The notes below the pieces were generated by a model. The model did not search any database and was not told where the DNA came from. It saw only the letters and a list, made by a program, of their open reading frames with translations. 64,000 nucleotides of DNA from Salinisphaera orenii subsp. orenii MK-B5 (GTDB taxonomy: Bacteria; Pseudomonadota; Gammaproteobacteria; Nevskiales; Salinisphaeraceae), in assembly GCF_003788635.1 (NCBI RefSeq), contig NZ_AYKH01000041.1, positions 62,001 to 126,000 on the forward strand, read 5' to 3'. Positions 1 to 9,531 of this stretch are shown here, one piece after another. Every line of letters begins with the position of its first letter. Position 1 is the stretch's first letter. The position numbers were made by a program, and so were the translations under genes.

Positions 1-143
1 GCAGGGGTTCGAGCCAGCGTTTCATCGGGGCGCGTCCGGCGGCGTCGTGACGGTCATGACGGCAATGTAGCGCCTGCGCCGCGTCGCGCCAACCGCCCGT
101 CCCCGGCCCGCCGTCGGACTGCGCCCGGCTTGCGCGCCCGCCA

Positions 144-1190
144 TCAGCGGGCCGAGAATTCGTGCACCGCGTCGACCAGCGCGGCGACGTGGTCGGGCTT
201 GATGTCCGGGGTGACGCCGTGGCCGAGGTTGAACACATGCCCGGGACCGTCGCCGAAGCGCGCCAGCACGTCGCGCACGTGTTCACGGATGACCGCCGGC
301 CGGGCGTGCAGTACCGCCGGGTCGAGGTTGCCCTGCAGCGCGACCCGGTCGCCCACGCGGGCGCGGGCGGCGTCGATGTCGATGGTCCAGTCCAGCCCGA
401 GCGCGGCCGCGCCGGTATCGGCCATCGATTCCAGCCACGGCCCGCCGCCCTTGGTGAACAGGATCGCGGGCACGCGGCTGCCGTCCGGCGCCGGCTCCAG
501 CGCGTCCACGATCGCCTGCATGTAGGCCAACGAGAACTCGCGATAGCCGGCGGGGGTCAGCACGCCGCCCCAGGTGTCGAAGATCTGCACCGCCTGGGCG
601 CCGGCGGCGATCTGGGCGTTGAGATAGGCCGCGACCGAGCGCGCGAGCACGTCCAGCAGCTGGTGCAGCGCCTCGGGCGCGTCGTACATCAGCTTCTTGA
701 TGTGGGCGTAGTTCTTGGACGGGCCGCCCTCGACCATATAAGTCGCCAGCGTCCACGGGCTGCCGGCGAAACCGATCAGCGGCGTGCGCCCGTCCAGCTC
801 GCGCCGGATCAGCTCGACCGCGGCCGGCACGTAGCCGAGCTCGCGATCGATGTCGGGCACGGTGAGCCGGGCGATCTCGTCGGGGGTGCGCACCGGATGA
901 TGGAAATGCGGCCCCTCGCCGGCGACGAAATGCAGGCCCAGGCCCATGGCCTCGGGAATGGTGAGGATGTCCGAGAACAGGATGGCGGCGTCGAAGTCGA
1001 AGCGCCGCAGCGGCTGCAGCGTGACCTCGCAGGCGAGCTCCGGGTTCTGGCACAGGGTCAGGAAGCTGCCGGCCTGTTCGCGCAGCTTGCGGTATTCGGG
1101 CAGATAGCGTCCGGCCTGACGCATCAGCCAGACCGGCGTGGCGTCGACGGGTTCGCGCGCGAGCGCGCGCAGCAGGCGATCGTGTGACAT
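144..1190 (-). CDS. hemE: Uroporphyrinogen decarboxylase HemE
   Basis: HemE is a cytoplasmic enzyme that removes four carboxyl groups from uroporphyrinogen III to give coproporphyrinogen III in heme synthesis. The 348-residue length is normal for the family. Both family signatures are visible: the N-terminal one around residues 20-34 ([14 protein letters not shown]) and a second near residue 145 ([13 protein letters not shown]). The conserved [14 protein letters not shown] stretch is also present. The ATG at 1190 gives the standard MSHDRLL-type N-terminus. The gene is followed on the same strand at some distance by whatever lies off the left edge, and pyrF lies upstream on the same strand 91 bp away, so the two could be co-transcribed. 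No regulatory site was recognised. Identification is very secure. Confidence 0.97.
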   Translation of the reverse strand: MSHDRLLRALAREPVDATPVWLMRQAGRYLPEYRKLREQAGSFLTLCQNPELACEVTLQPLRRFDFDAAILFSDILTIPEAMGLGLHFVAGEGPHFHHPVRTPDEIARLTVPDIDRELGYVPAAVELIRRELDGRTPLIGFAGSPWTLATYMVEGGPSKNYAHIKKLMYDAPEALHQLLDVLARSVAAYLNAQIAAGAQAVQIFDTWGGVLTPAGYREFSLAYMQAIVDALEPAPDGSRVPAILFTKGGGPWLESMADTGAAALGLDWTIDIDAARARVGDRVALQGNLDPAVLHARPAVIREHVRDVLARFGDGPGHVFNLGHGVTPDIKPDHVAALVDAVHEFSAR

Positions 1191-1281
1191 GCAAAGGGCT
1201 CTTGGGGCCGGCAGTGGCTGCCGACGGACGATTCTGGCGGGCAGTTTACCGGTCCCGAACCGGCGGCCGATAGGCGTGCGG

Positions 1282-2010
1282 TCAGTCGCCGCGTTCGGCC
1301 ACCGCGGCCGCGATCTCGTCCTGGATGGCCGCGGCCGCCGCGGCCGGGTCCGCGGCCTCGCGGATCGGGCGGCCCACGACCAGATGATCGGCCCCGGAGG
1401 CGATGGCGCGGCGCGGCGTCATCACCCGTTTCTGGTCGTCCGGAGCGCGCTCGTCGTTGGCCACCGGTCGGATGCCGGGCGTGACCGCGATCAGCCGCTC
1501 GGGTGCTTCCGCGCGCAGCCGCTCGACCTCCAGGCCGGAGGACACGACCCCGTCGCAGCCGGCCGCCAGCGCGCGCCGCGCCCGCGAGAGCACGAGTGTC
1601 GGGATGTCGCAGGCAAAGCCCATGTCGTCGAGGTCGCCCTGGTCGAGACTGGTCAGGGCGGTCACCGCCAGGATGCGGGCGCTGCCGCTGCGCGCCTCGG
1701 CCGCCGCCGCCATGATGCCCTGATTGCCGTGCACGGTGATGAAGTCGACGTCGCGCGCGCACAGCCGCGTCACCGCCGCCGCCACCGTGGCCGGCACGTC
1801 GAACAGCTTGACGTCCACGAACACCTTCTTGCCCCGGGCCTTGAGCCAGTCCACCAGCTCGAAGTAGCCGGGCGACATCGCCAGCTCCAGACCCACCTTG
1901 TAGAAAGTCACGGTATCGCCCAGACGCACGACCAGCGACCGGGCCGACTCGGTGTCGGCCACGTCGAGTGCGAAGATCAGGCGGTCGCGGTCGTCCGGTA
2001 TCGGCGTCAT
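1282..2010 (-). CDS. pyrF: Orotidine 5'-phosphate decarboxylase PyrF
   Basis: PyrF decarboxylates OMP to UMP, the last step of de novo pyrimidine synthesis. The 242-residue protein starts [18 protein letters not shown] longer reading upstream to 2103 exists but adds non-conserved sequence. The catalytic signature [11 protein letters not shown] is present around residues 65-75. Other conserved blocks are FYKVGLEL (substrate binding), TVHGNQG, TPGIRP and the C-terminal VVGRPI phosphate-binding loop. The gene is on the same strand as hemE. The roughly 290 bp upstream, to the next gene, hold no convincing ORF and presumably carry its promoter. The family assignment is not in doubt. Confidence 0.96.
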   Translation of the reverse strand: MTPIPDDRDRLIFALDVADTESARSLVVRLGDTVTFYKVGLELAMSPGYFELVDWLKARGKKVFVDVKLFDVPATVAAAVTRLCARDVDFITVHGNQGIMAAAAEARSGSARILAVTALTSLDQGDLDDMGFACDIPTLVLSRARRALAAGCDGVVSSGLEVERLRAEAPERLIAVTPGIRPVANDERAPDDQKRVMTPRRAIASGADHLVVGRPIREAADPAAAAAAIQDEIAAAVAERGD

Positions 2011-2304
2011 GGCGGGATCGGAGCGGCGAGTGAAATCGACGGCCGCAATTCTGGCATGTCGGGAACCGGTTGGCTCGGTCCCGCGAGTGTGCCATGGGGC
2101 CATCGGCGGCCGAAGCGGCCGCCTTGGATCACGCGACGTGTCCCGTACGGGCGCCGGCGTCGATCACGCCGCAGCCGACTCGGCCGCGACCGTTGAAATG
2201 CACGGCGATGACAGACCGGGCTTGTATCCATCGGCCCGCGCTCGGCCTGTGCCGGTCTGTCGTACCGCCGCGTGACCCGAACCGGTTCGGCGCGCGATCG
2301 GGTG

Positions 2305-3375
2305 CTACGCGCGTATCGGTGGAATGATCCGCTCGGCCGCGAGACGGTCGAACAGGTCGAAGAACACGGAACGGGTCTCGCGGTGGGCGTGGAAGCCGAA
2401 ATTCCGGCACTTGTTGATGTCGTTCACGCATTCCTGGGTACGGCCCAGATCACCGTCGGTATGCCACCAGGACGCGAGCTTCGTCACATCCGGTTCGATC
2501 AGGCCGTGGGTCTGGGCGATCGTGCGCCAGGTGTCTTCGACGCCCGCCATCTGCGAGGCGAGCGGCCGCGGCGTGTCGGGGCAGTCGGCGACCTCGACAC
2601 CGAAGTAGCCGCCGATCTCATGCCACAGGCGCCGCCAGCGGAAGACATCGCCGTTGACCGTGTTGAATGCCTGGTTGGCCGCCCCTGGCGCGAGCGCGGC
2701 CCATTCCATCTGACGTGCGAGCAGCAGCGCGTCGGTTAGGTCGGTGAGATAGTGCCACTGCTCCTGTGAGCCGGGGAACGTGAACGCCTTGCCGGTCTCG
2801 CGGCAGATCGTGGCATACACCGCGAGCGTCGTGCCCATATTCATGATGTTGCCGGGCGCATAGCCGATCACGGTATGCGGGCGGTGCACGTTCCAGGCGA
2901 TGCCGTAGCGTTCGGCGACATCGCGCATGATGTCTTCGAGCGTGTAGTAGAAGTTGGGGCCGGGCACGCGCTCGGCCGACTCGCGAAAGGGTGTTTCCAC
3001 CCGGCCGCTGCCATAGGCCTCGAACGAACCGAGGTACTGCTTGGTGCCGGTCACGAGCGAGATGTGTTCGAGCCGCTCCGGGTCGAGCGCGGCGAACAGG
3101 TTGTTCATCATCGCACCGTTGGCTTCGACGTTGTCTTTTTCGTTGTCGCGCTGGGTCCAGGTGCAATAGAACACGTGGGTGATCGGCAGCGACTTCAGTG
3201 CCGTGGCCGTACTGTCGGCGTCCAGCAGGTCGGCCGCGACCGGGATGACGCCGCCGGTGCGCTCGGCGCGGCGCGACAGGCCATAGACCGTCCAGCCGCT
3301 GGCGACCAGATACTGCGCGAGGTTGCCGCCGGTGATGCCGGTGGCGCCGACGACTAGGGCGTTGCCTTTCTGCAT
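2305..3375 (-). CDS. PRISE-type SDR reductase (progesterone 5-beta-reductase/iridoid synthase-like)
   Basis: This 356-residue NAD(P)-dependent short-chain reductase belongs to the PRISE group. The start at 3375 (MQKGNALVVGATGITGGN) places the glycine-rich Rossmann motif at the N-terminus, as expected; the longer frame upstream reads through the regulator's control region. PRISE hallmarks are visible: HVFYCTW, VTGTKQYLG with the likely catalytic Lys, NFYYTLEDI with the likely catalytic Tyr, and HRPHTVIGYAPGNIMN. Family members reduce activated C=C bonds of enones, and many bacterial homologues are annotated NAD-dependent epimerases. The gene is divergent from a LysR regulator 100 bp away, so it is probably that regulator's target. 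The natural substrate cannot be told from sequence. Confidence 0.82.
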   Translation of the reverse strand: MQKGNALVVGATGITGGNLAQYLVASGWTVYGLSRRAERTGGVIPVAADLLDADSTATALKSLPITHVFYCTWTQRDNEKDNVEANGAMMNNLFAALDPERLEHISLVTGTKQYLGSFEAYGSGRVETPFRESAERVPGPNFYYTLEDIMRDVAERYGIAWNVHRPHTVIGYAPGNIMNMGTTLAVYATICRETGKAFTFPGSQEQWHYLTDLTDALLLARQMEWAALAPGAANQAFNTVNGDVFRWRRLWHEIGGYFGVEVADCPDTPRPLASQMAGVEDTWRTIAQTHGLIEPDVTKLASWWHTDGDLGRTQECVNDINKCRNFGFHAHRETRSVFFDLFDRLAAERIIPPIRA

Positions 3376-3440
3376 GAGATCGATCCGGGCGGAAACCGCC
3401 GGTTGGAGTGGATGGATGTCGATTGTCCGCCGATCGGCTC

Positions 3441-3477
3441 TTGCAACAAGCGCAAATTTTGCAATTATTTGTTGCAT
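3441..3477. promoter_or_regulatory. Probable LysR operator with phased TTGCAA half-sites
   Basis: The AT-rich stretch between the divergent reductase and LysR genes contains TTGCAA at 3441-3446 and again at 3459-3464, with TTGCAT at 3472-3477. It also holds an 11-bp palindrome GCAAATTTTGC (3452-3462) and GCAACAA/TTGTTGC inverted arms (3443-3449 and 3469-3475). The symmetry and position are what is expected of a LysR-type autoregulatory and activation site. The element runs right up to the regulator's ATG and leaves no room for a Shine-Dalgarno sequence. Confidence 0.55.
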
Positions 3478-4423
3478 GAAAAGCAATCTGGATCTCAACG
3501 CGTTGCGGACGTTCCGTCTGGTCGTGGATACGGGCGGTTTCACCGCCGCCGCGCATCGCAGCCATCGGGCGGTGTCCTCGGTGTCGCGACAGATTGCGGC
3601 ACTCGAGCGCAGTCTGGGCCAGACGCTGTTTCACCGGCACACGCGGGCCGTAGCGCTCACTGAAGCGGGCGCGCGGTATATCGAGGCGATCCGCCCGCTG
3701 CTCGCGGACCTCGATCAGGCGACGGATGCGGTGCGGGCCGCGCATGACGAACCGACGGGGATGCTGGTCATCAATGCCCCGGTCGCCTTTGGCGAGCGCC
3801 AGGTCGTGCCGCTCGTTCGGGCCTTTTCACAGCGATACCCGAACATCAGGACCGAACTGCGGCTGACAGACCACATCGTCGATCCGGTGTACAGCGCGAG
3901 CGACGTGACCTTCCGCGTCGGCCCGCTGACGGCGTCGAACCTGGTGGCCCGCACCCTGGCGCCCATGCGCTATGTGGTCGCTGCCGCCCCCGATTATCTG
4001 CGCCGTTGCGGGTGGCCCGATACGCCGCAGGCGCTGCGCGGACACGATTGCCTGCGCTACCAGGGCGAGTACGGTCGCCAGCACTGGTACTGGCGCGAGC
4101 ACGGCGCGGAGGCATTCCAGCGCCTGGATGTGGACGGCTCGCTGTACAGCGACGATGCGCCCAGCCTGCGGCACGCCGCGGTGCTGGGTCAGGGCATCGT
4201 CCTGTTTCCGACGTGGCTCATCGATCGGGAACTCCAGAGCGGCAGTCTGGTTTCGCTTCTGGGCGGCTGGCAGTGGGAGGTGGCTCCGGAGGTGCGCTCG
4301 GTGCACATCCTCTACGCCGCCCCGCGTCTCGGTCCGCGCAAGGTCCAGGCGTTTGTGGATCACGTGCTGGAAGCGGTGGGCGATCCGCCGATCTGGGACC
4401 GCACCGCATCGATCAGGCGATAG
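3476..4423 (+). CDS. LysR-family transcriptional regulator
   Basis: A 315-residue LysR protein. The N-terminal winged helix-turn-helix (about residues 1-62) reads LDLNALRTFRLVVDTGGFTA, then SSVSRQIAALERSLGQTLF, the typical recognition helix. The periplasmic-binding-like effector domain follows (about 90-300), with the VAAAPDYL strand of the CrgA/DsdC-like subgroup. The ATG at 3476 gives the canonical N-terminus; an upstream reading from 3323 runs through the operator and the divergent gene's start. No clear ribosome-binding site precedes the ATG, so the mRNA may be leaderless. It most likely regulates itself and the divergent PRISE reductase. The inducer is unknown. Confidence 0.9.
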   Translation: MKSNLDLNALRTFRLVVDTGGFTAAAHRSHRAVSSVSRQIAALERSLGQTLFHRHTRAVALTEAGARYIEAIRPLLADLDQATDAVRAAHDEPTGMLVINAPVAFGERQVVPLVRAFSQRYPNIRTELRLTDHIVDPVYSASDVTFRVGPLTASNLVARTLAPMRYVVAAAPDYLRRCGWPDTPQALRGHDCLRYQGEYGRQHWYWREHGAEAFQRLDVDGSLYSDDAPSLRHAAVLGQGIVLFPTWLIDRELQSGSLVSLLGGWQWEVAPEVRSVHILYAAPRLGPRKVQAFVDHVLEAVGDPPIWDRTASIRR

Positions 4424-4718
4424 CGCGAGCGTCGTGACACTCGGGCTGACCCGCGGTGCCGCTTCCGGTCGAGCGCCGGCAATGCGTGTTTCCCGGCCGT
4501 AGCCTGTGCCATGCCGCAATGCTTGCGGCATCGGCCGGCCGGCGATGCAAGGTAATCCCGATGACGTTCGCGCCGCGCCACGGGGATTGATAGTGTTTTC
4601 GCGAGAGCACGGCGGGCTGTTCGATCCATCGGACAGCGCCGCGATGGCGTGCGGGCCATGGGGATGCGCCCGCCGCCGGCAATCGGTTAAGTGCCGACAT
4701 AACCGAGGGGACAAGACG

Positions 4719-5731
4719 ATGGACGAGGTGCTCGAGCAGCTCGCGACGGCGGTCGAGAGCGATGATCTGGAGGCGCTCGTGCGCCCGTTTCTGTCGATTC
4801 TGGAACGCGTGAGCGGGCTCGAATCGACCTATATGACGCGAATCGATACGGACCGCGGCATCCAGGATATCCTGTTCGCACGCAACAGCGGCGATCTGAC
4901 GGTCGCCGAAGGCTTGACGGTGCCCTGGGGCGACACGCTCTGCAAGCGCGCGCTCGAGGACGACGTGACCTGGGCCACGGACGTGCCGACGCGCTGGGGT
5001 GATTCGGCCGCGGCGGGCGAGCTCGGTCTGGTGACTTACGTCAACGAACCGGTGACGATCGGCGACGATCGCGTCTACGGCACGTGTGCGGCGCGAGCAC
5101 GACGCGGGTGCCGGAAGCGGCCGACGCGCGCCGCCTGATGCGGGTGTTCGCCAAGCTCATCGGGCGTCATATCGAACGCGAGCAGTTGCTCGAGACGCTC
5201 AGGCGCGAGCACGACTCCTACCGGGCCTTCGCGCTGACCGATCCGCTCACGCTGATACCGAACCGTCGAGCCATGGTCAGCGAATTGAATCGGGCGCTGG
5301 CCAACGCCGAACGTCGCGGCGAGGTCCTCCATCTGGCGTTCATCGATCTCGACGGCTTCAAGCAGATCAACGACGCCTACGGCCACGATGCGGGCGACCG
5401 GTTTCTGATCGCGATCGCCGAGAAGCTGCAGAACGCGCTGCGCGGTGGCGACTTCGTGGCCCGCATCGGCGGCGACGAATTCGTGGTGTTCGGGCCCTGT
5501 TCCTCCGGTACGCCGGATGCGGGCCGTGCGGCGATGCGGGAACGCCTGTCCGAGGTGACGTCCGGCACATTCGACCTCGGTGTGGCCGGGCTGGACTATG
5601 CCGGCCCGAGCATCGGTGCGGTCAATTCCTCGCCGGGGGAGCGCGACTGCGCAGCAGTGCTCGCCCGCGCCGACGAGGCGATGTACGCGATCAAGCGGTC
5701 GAGGAACAGGCGCCGCGTGGTCAACGGCTAG
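4719..5731 (+). pseudogene. GAF-GGDEF diguanylate cyclase, interrupted by a frameshift near 5078
   Basis: Two overlapping frames together encode one sensor protein. The first (start ATG 4719 preceded by GAGGGG, in frame to 5138) gives a GAF domain beginning MDEVLEQLATAVES and ends in non-homologous sequence after VYGT. The second frame resumes immediately with CGASTTRVPEAADARRLMRVFAKLIGRH and continues through a GGDEF domain (DPLTLIPNRRAM, FIDLDGFKQIND, GGDEF) to 5731. Inserting a single base in the VYGT codon region (about 5078-5085) restores one open frame of about 337 residues reading VYGTLCGAS. The product would make cyclic di-GMP; an RxxD product-inhibition site (RGGD) lies five residues before GGDEF. 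This is either a real one-base deletion or a sequencing error. Confidence 0.8.
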
Positions 5732-5862
5732 GCCGGAACGGACCGCGGTTCGAGCGCACGGCCCCTCACGCGAGGTAGTAGCGGCGGCCGGATAGGCGCG
5801 ATGCCAACGGCCCCGCCGAGCGAGCTCTCCCCGGCATCCCGCCACTTTGATCGGCATGTACG

Positions 5863-5891
5863 AAAAAGGCCCGCGCCTGATGACGCGGGCC
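5863..5891 (-). terminator. Rho-independent terminator of the PEP-CTERM-like gene
   Basis: Arms GGCCCGCG (5868-5875) and CGCGGGCC (5884-5891) form a perfect 8-bp GC stem with an 8-base loop. On the minus strand the stem is followed by five T residues (AAAAA at 5863-5867 on the plus strand). It lies 20 bp beyond the stop of the minus-strand gene ending at 5911. Confidence 0.85.
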
Positions 5892-5910
5892 CGTGCGGCC
5901 GGTCCTTCGA

Positions 5911-6483
5911 TCAGCCGTCGATATCGCGCCGGCGCACGAGCGCGAGCGCCCCGATCATGGCCAGGCCCATGAAACCGAGCACGCCGCCGGGCGCGGGAAC
6001 GTCGGCGGCGCTGAGTTCGACGGTGGCCGTCAGGTCGCCGAGGATGCGGCCGCCGGCGGTGAAGTGGTCGATGGTGAAGCCGTCCTCGGTGATCTCGGCG
6101 CTGCAGAAGCTGCACGCGGGTCCGAGGGCCGAGATGCCGGTGAAGGCCAGGAAGTCGTCGAGGCCGAGGCCGTTCGGGCCGAGCGTGCCGGCGATGGAGG
6201 TGCGGTCGTTGGTCAGCGCGGTATCGCCGACGCTGAACCGGTAGTCGCGGATGTCGGCGTTGCCGAAGGCTGCGCCGGGCGCCAGCGCCTCGTCGGCGAC
6301 ATCCAGTACGCCGCTGAAGGCGTCGCCCACCGCGAACGACGAGACGGGAGTCGCCACCGGGTTGCCGCCGAGGTCGGCAAAGCCGGTCACGGCACCGGAA
6401 AAGTGAATCATCCCGGCCTGGGCGCCCGCGGAGGCGAACAGCAGGGCGCCTGTCAGGGCGGCGGTGGAAAGAAAGCGGTTCAT
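5911..6483 (-). CDS. Exported protein with PEP-CTERM-like (VPAPG) sorting tail
   Basis: A 190-residue protein of unknown function. The start at 6483 (MNRFLSTAALTGALLF) is preceded by AGGGAG and yields a clear Sec signal peptide with cleavage near AGAQA. The body is a beta-rich domain of low complexity with a single CSFC cysteine pair. The C-terminus is a tripartite sorting signal: VPAPG, a hydrophobic helix (VLGFMGLAMIGALALV) and a terminal RRR. This resembles PEP-CTERM/VPxPA domains processed by exosortases, although no exosortase gene is in this window. It lies 56 bp downstream of the secreted nuclease gene on the same strand and could share its transcript. Confidence 0.75.
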   Translation of the reverse strand: MNRFLSTAALTGALLFASAGAQAGMIHFSGAVTGFADLGGNPVATPVSSFAVGDAFSGVLDVADEALAPGAAFGNADIRDYRFSVGDTALTNDRTSIAGTLGPNGLGLDDFLAFTGISALGPACSFCSAEITEDGFTIDHFTAGGRILGDLTATVELSAADVPAPGGVLGFMGLAMIGALALVRRRDIDG

Positions 6484-6539
6484 GGTCTGTACTCCCTGGG
6501 TCGATGAATATGTGAGCGGGGTCGTATGGGTCGCCGCGT

Positions 6540-8885
6540 TCATTGCGGCGCAGCGAGGTCGAGCTGGATCACGACCGGGTCGTGATCGGAGGCCCGATAC
6601 GGGCCGGGGTTGTAGAAGCTGCCGATCTGGGCCGGCGACTTGTACTCGATGTTGTAGTCCAGAGCCGGCGGCTCGTCCGCGTTGATATGGAAGGGCACCG
6701 CGGCCAGGACTCGATCCTGCAGCGCGCCGTTGGCCAGCGCGTGGTCGAGCGCACCGCTCTGGGCGTCGAAGACATACGTCGTGGCCGGCGTGTCGTCGCT
6801 GCGCTCGAGCAGCGTGCGGTAGCCCGCCCGCTCGAAGGCGGTGATCGGGTCCTCCTGGGCGTAGGCGTTGAGATCGCCGATGACCAGCACCTGATCGGTG
6901 TCGCCGTCGGTCGGATCGTCGGCGAGCCAGTCGATCTGGTCCTCGGCGGCCTGTGTCCGCAGGACGTTCCAGCAGCTCTGGCCGTCGCCCTGGTCGGCGT
7001 TCGGATCGTCGCCGCCGGGGCAGCTGCCCTTGGACTTGAAATGGTTGACGGCGACGGTCACCCGGCCGCCGTTGGGCGCGGCGAAGGTCTGCGCGATCGG
7101 CTGGCGGTTGCCGGTCACATAGGGCGTGGTGGTCAGGGTCGCCGGCTCACCGACCGGGCGGACCCGCTGGCTGTCGTAGATCAGGCCCACCGCGATGGCG
7201 TCGGCGCCGAGTCGCGGGCTGCCCGGATCGACGACGGCATAACTGGCGTCGCTGTCGCCGGCCGCGTTCAGGCTGTCGACGAGTTCCTGAATCGCGCTGT
7301 CGGGGCCGTAGCCGTCGTTCTCGATTTCCATCAGGCCCACGATATCGGCGTCGAGCGCGGTGATGGCCGCCACCAGCTTGGCCCGCTGTCGTGCCAGCTC
7401 CTCCGGGCTGTCGGCGCCGCGCGCGGTCGGAAAGCCGCCGCCTTGGCCGTTGCCGTTGAAGAAGTTCAGAACGTTGGCGCTGGCCACCCGCAGGTTGCCG
7501 CCCTGGGGCAGGACCGCGGGTGTCGGCCGCGGATTGACCGGGTCGAAGACCGGGGTCGCCGTGGGCTGCACGCGCCAGTCGCCGAAGCCGTAGCTCAGCA
7601 CGCCTTCGATGCCGGTGACCGCGTCGCCGAGGCGCAGCGTGTTGAACGCCGACAGCGCGGGCGCCGGGTAGATGACCGGATCCGGGTTCTCCGTGGACAG
7701 GCCGTCGTCGAGCACCAGCCGATTGCGCGCATTGAGCTCGGCCAGCGCGCGAGCCGGTTCGCCGGGCGGGACCACGTTGGTCGGCGTCTGCAGGCGACCG
7801 CCGGCCGAGAGCACGACTTCACCGAAACGCCCGAGCGTGTAATTGCCGGATACGGTCAGACGCTGGCGCAGCGTCACGCGCATGCCCTCTAGCGCTTCCG
7901 GCGCGTCCGGGCTGGCGAAGGGGAGGGCCAGCAGGGACGGCGACACGGCGTAGCCGCTGCCGCAGACCGCGGCCCGGTCCGTGCGCCGCAGTTCGGTGAG
8001 GCCGTTGAACTCGGTCACCTCGCCGCGCAGACGCACCCGCTGGCCGGTGGCGAAATCCGCGGCCGCGATGTCGTCGGTGTCGCCGGTGTAGACGAACAGG
8101 CCCTCGGAGGTGCGCGGGTCGCTGTCGTGGGCGCCGTCGGCGGCCTGTACGAAAAAGCCCTCGAGACCGTTCGAACCGCCGTAGACGGCGGTCACGATCG
8201 CTTCCACGACGTGCATCTCGTTGACCAGCGGCGAATCGGCCCCCGGGCCCTGGATGGCGTGGATGGCGGTGGCGTCGTCGCCGCAGCTGCCGAAGGCGAC
8301 GGTGCTCGGCGGCTGCGACTCGCCGAACGTGCCGAGATCGGCGAAGGTGTCGGCGGGGTAGCCGCTCCATTCATTGGCGGGATCGAAGGGCGTGTCGCCG
8401 TCGGCGCGGCCGTTCGTGACCGACGTATCGCGGCGCAGCGTGTGGTCGCGCGTCGAGACGCTGCCCGAGCCCCAGGCCGAGCCGGGGTCGACGCCGATGC
8501 GGCCGATGACGTCGACCGGCGCGCCGTCGTCGAGCAGTGCGATCGTATCGTCGCCGTTGTACAGCGAGCCGCCGTAGGTCTGGTCGGCCGCGGCCAGCAC
8601 GACGGCGTCGGCACGCTGGTCGGCGAACACGAAGGTCTCGCCGGCTTCGATCGTGCCTTCTAGCGCGATCGTGGCGCCGGCGTCGGCCGAGCCGTTGAAA
8701 TACACCGCGATCGCGTAGTCGTCCAGGTCGACCGCGGCATCGGTCGGGTTGTAGATTTCGAGCGACTTGTTGTAACTGCTGCCTTCGACGTACTCGCTGA
8801 AGAACAGACCCGGCGCGGCATGCACGACGGGCGCGAATGCGCCCAGCGTGAGCGCGGCGAGTCCGGCTCGTCCGAATGAGGTCAC
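6540..8885 (-). CDS. Secreted ExeM/NucH-family endonuclease with lamin-tail domain
   Basis: A 781-residue extracellular nuclease. The chosen GTG start at 8885 has AGGGAG about 8 bp upstream and gives a signal peptide ending VVHA-APG. Domains in order are a lamin-tail (LTD) fold at about residues 22-160 (FFSEYVEGSSYNKSLEIYNP), an OB-like region (about 195-350, ending near the AAVCGSGYA stretch), and an endonuclease/exonuclease/phosphatase domain from about 463 to the end. Catalytic blocks of the last domain are ASANVLNFF, GLMEIEND, GDLNAY (about 667) and SDHDPV (about 768). ExeM/NucH enzymes degrade extracellular DNA for nutrient use or biofilm dispersal. Unlike many relatives, it ends directly after the catalytic domain with no membrane anchor, so release into the medium is likely. 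Confidence 0.9.
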   Translation of the reverse strand: MTSFGRAGLAALTLGAFAPVVHAAPGLFFSEYVEGSSYNKSLEIYNPTDAAVDLDDYAIAVYFNGSADAGATIALEGTIEAGETFVFADQRADAVVLAAADQTYGGSLYNGDDTIALLDDGAPVDVIGRIGVDPGSAWGSGSVSTRDHTLRRDTSVTNGRADGDTPFDPANEWSGYPADTFADLGTFGESQPPSTVAFGSCGDDATAIHAIQGPGADSPLVNEMHVVEAIVTAVYGGSNGLEGFFVQAADGAHDSDPRTSEGLFVYTGDTDDIAAADFATGQRVRLRGEVTEFNGLTELRRTDRAAVCGSGYAVSPSLLALPFASPDAPEALEGMRVTLRQRLTVSGNYTLGRFGEVVLSAGGRLQTPTNVVPPGEPARALAELNARNRLVLDDGLSTENPDPVIYPAPALSAFNTLRLGDAVTGIEGVLSYGFGDWRVQPTATPVFDPVNPRPTPAVLPQGGNLRVASANVLNFFNGNGQGGGFPTARGADSPEELARQRAKLVAAITALDADIVGLMEIENDGYGPDSAIQELVDSLNAAGDSDASYAVVDPGSPRLGADAIAVGLIYDSQRVRPVGEPATLTTTPYVTGNRQPIAQTFAAPNGGRVTVAVNHFKSKGSCPGGDDPNADQGDGQSCWNVLRTQAAEDQIDWLADDPTDGDTDQVLVIGDLNAYAQEDPITAFERAGYRTLLERSDDTPATTYVFDAQSGALDHALANGALQDRVLAAVPFHINADEPPALDYNIEYKSPAQIGSFYNPGPYRASDHDPVVIQLDLAAPQ

Positions 8886-9531
8886 GGCTGTCTCCCTGAT
8901 TTTTCCGTTGGTTGGGGCAGCGTGGCGAGCCCATGTTGCGACCACGCTACGGCCGCGGCGCGGCCACGCCGGGCCGGGGCACGGCCCAAGTGAAACCACT
9001 TTCGGCTCAGCAACCTGGCGCTGGAGGTCGCGTTATAAGAAGATTCCGTGACATCCGACTGTTTCGGGGTTCAGTTTTGGTAGCAGCGGCCGGTTGCCAC
9101 GAATGCCGGCAGCCGGGCGTCGGCCGCTCGACGCCGATGGAGCGCCGCAGAACCGGCGTCGAGGCGCTCTCCATGTGGTGTCGGTGGGCACGCGGGCCGA
9201 ACGTGCGGTAAGCCGGCGAGGTGGAGTTCGGTACCCGCGGTGCAGCGGACGGTGGGGTTCCGCGTCGCGCCGGCCGAGCGATCGGCGCCGTTGAATCCAA
9301 GCGGGTTGGTCGCGGGTCGGAGCGGCGGATCAGTGACGCTCCGACTCCGACGGCCTGTGCTGCGGGTCTTGCACCGGTCGCGGCTGTGCCCGTAGGGACG
9401 GCTCGCGCTAACATGACGAACGCATTGGCACGGCCGGGACGGCGCATGAAGACATTGTCCACGATCGATCGAGTCGCTCCTGGCGTGGCCCGGAGGAAGC
9501 CGGCCCGCGCCGTATCGGCCGGGTGCGGTCG
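8886..9531. other. Intergenic region with no supported gene
   Basis: These 646 bp separate the divergent nuclease and sugar-kinase genes. Short frames on both strands have biased composition without recognisable domains, and none has a convincing ribosome-binding site. The segment must contain the promoters for both neighbours. I could not identify specific boxes with confidence. Confidence 0.5.

Noticed and set aside
1-25. Possible start (MKRWLEP) of a minus-strand gene running off the left edge
   Set aside because: Only eight codons are visible and no ribosome-binding site is clear, so no gene can be supported.
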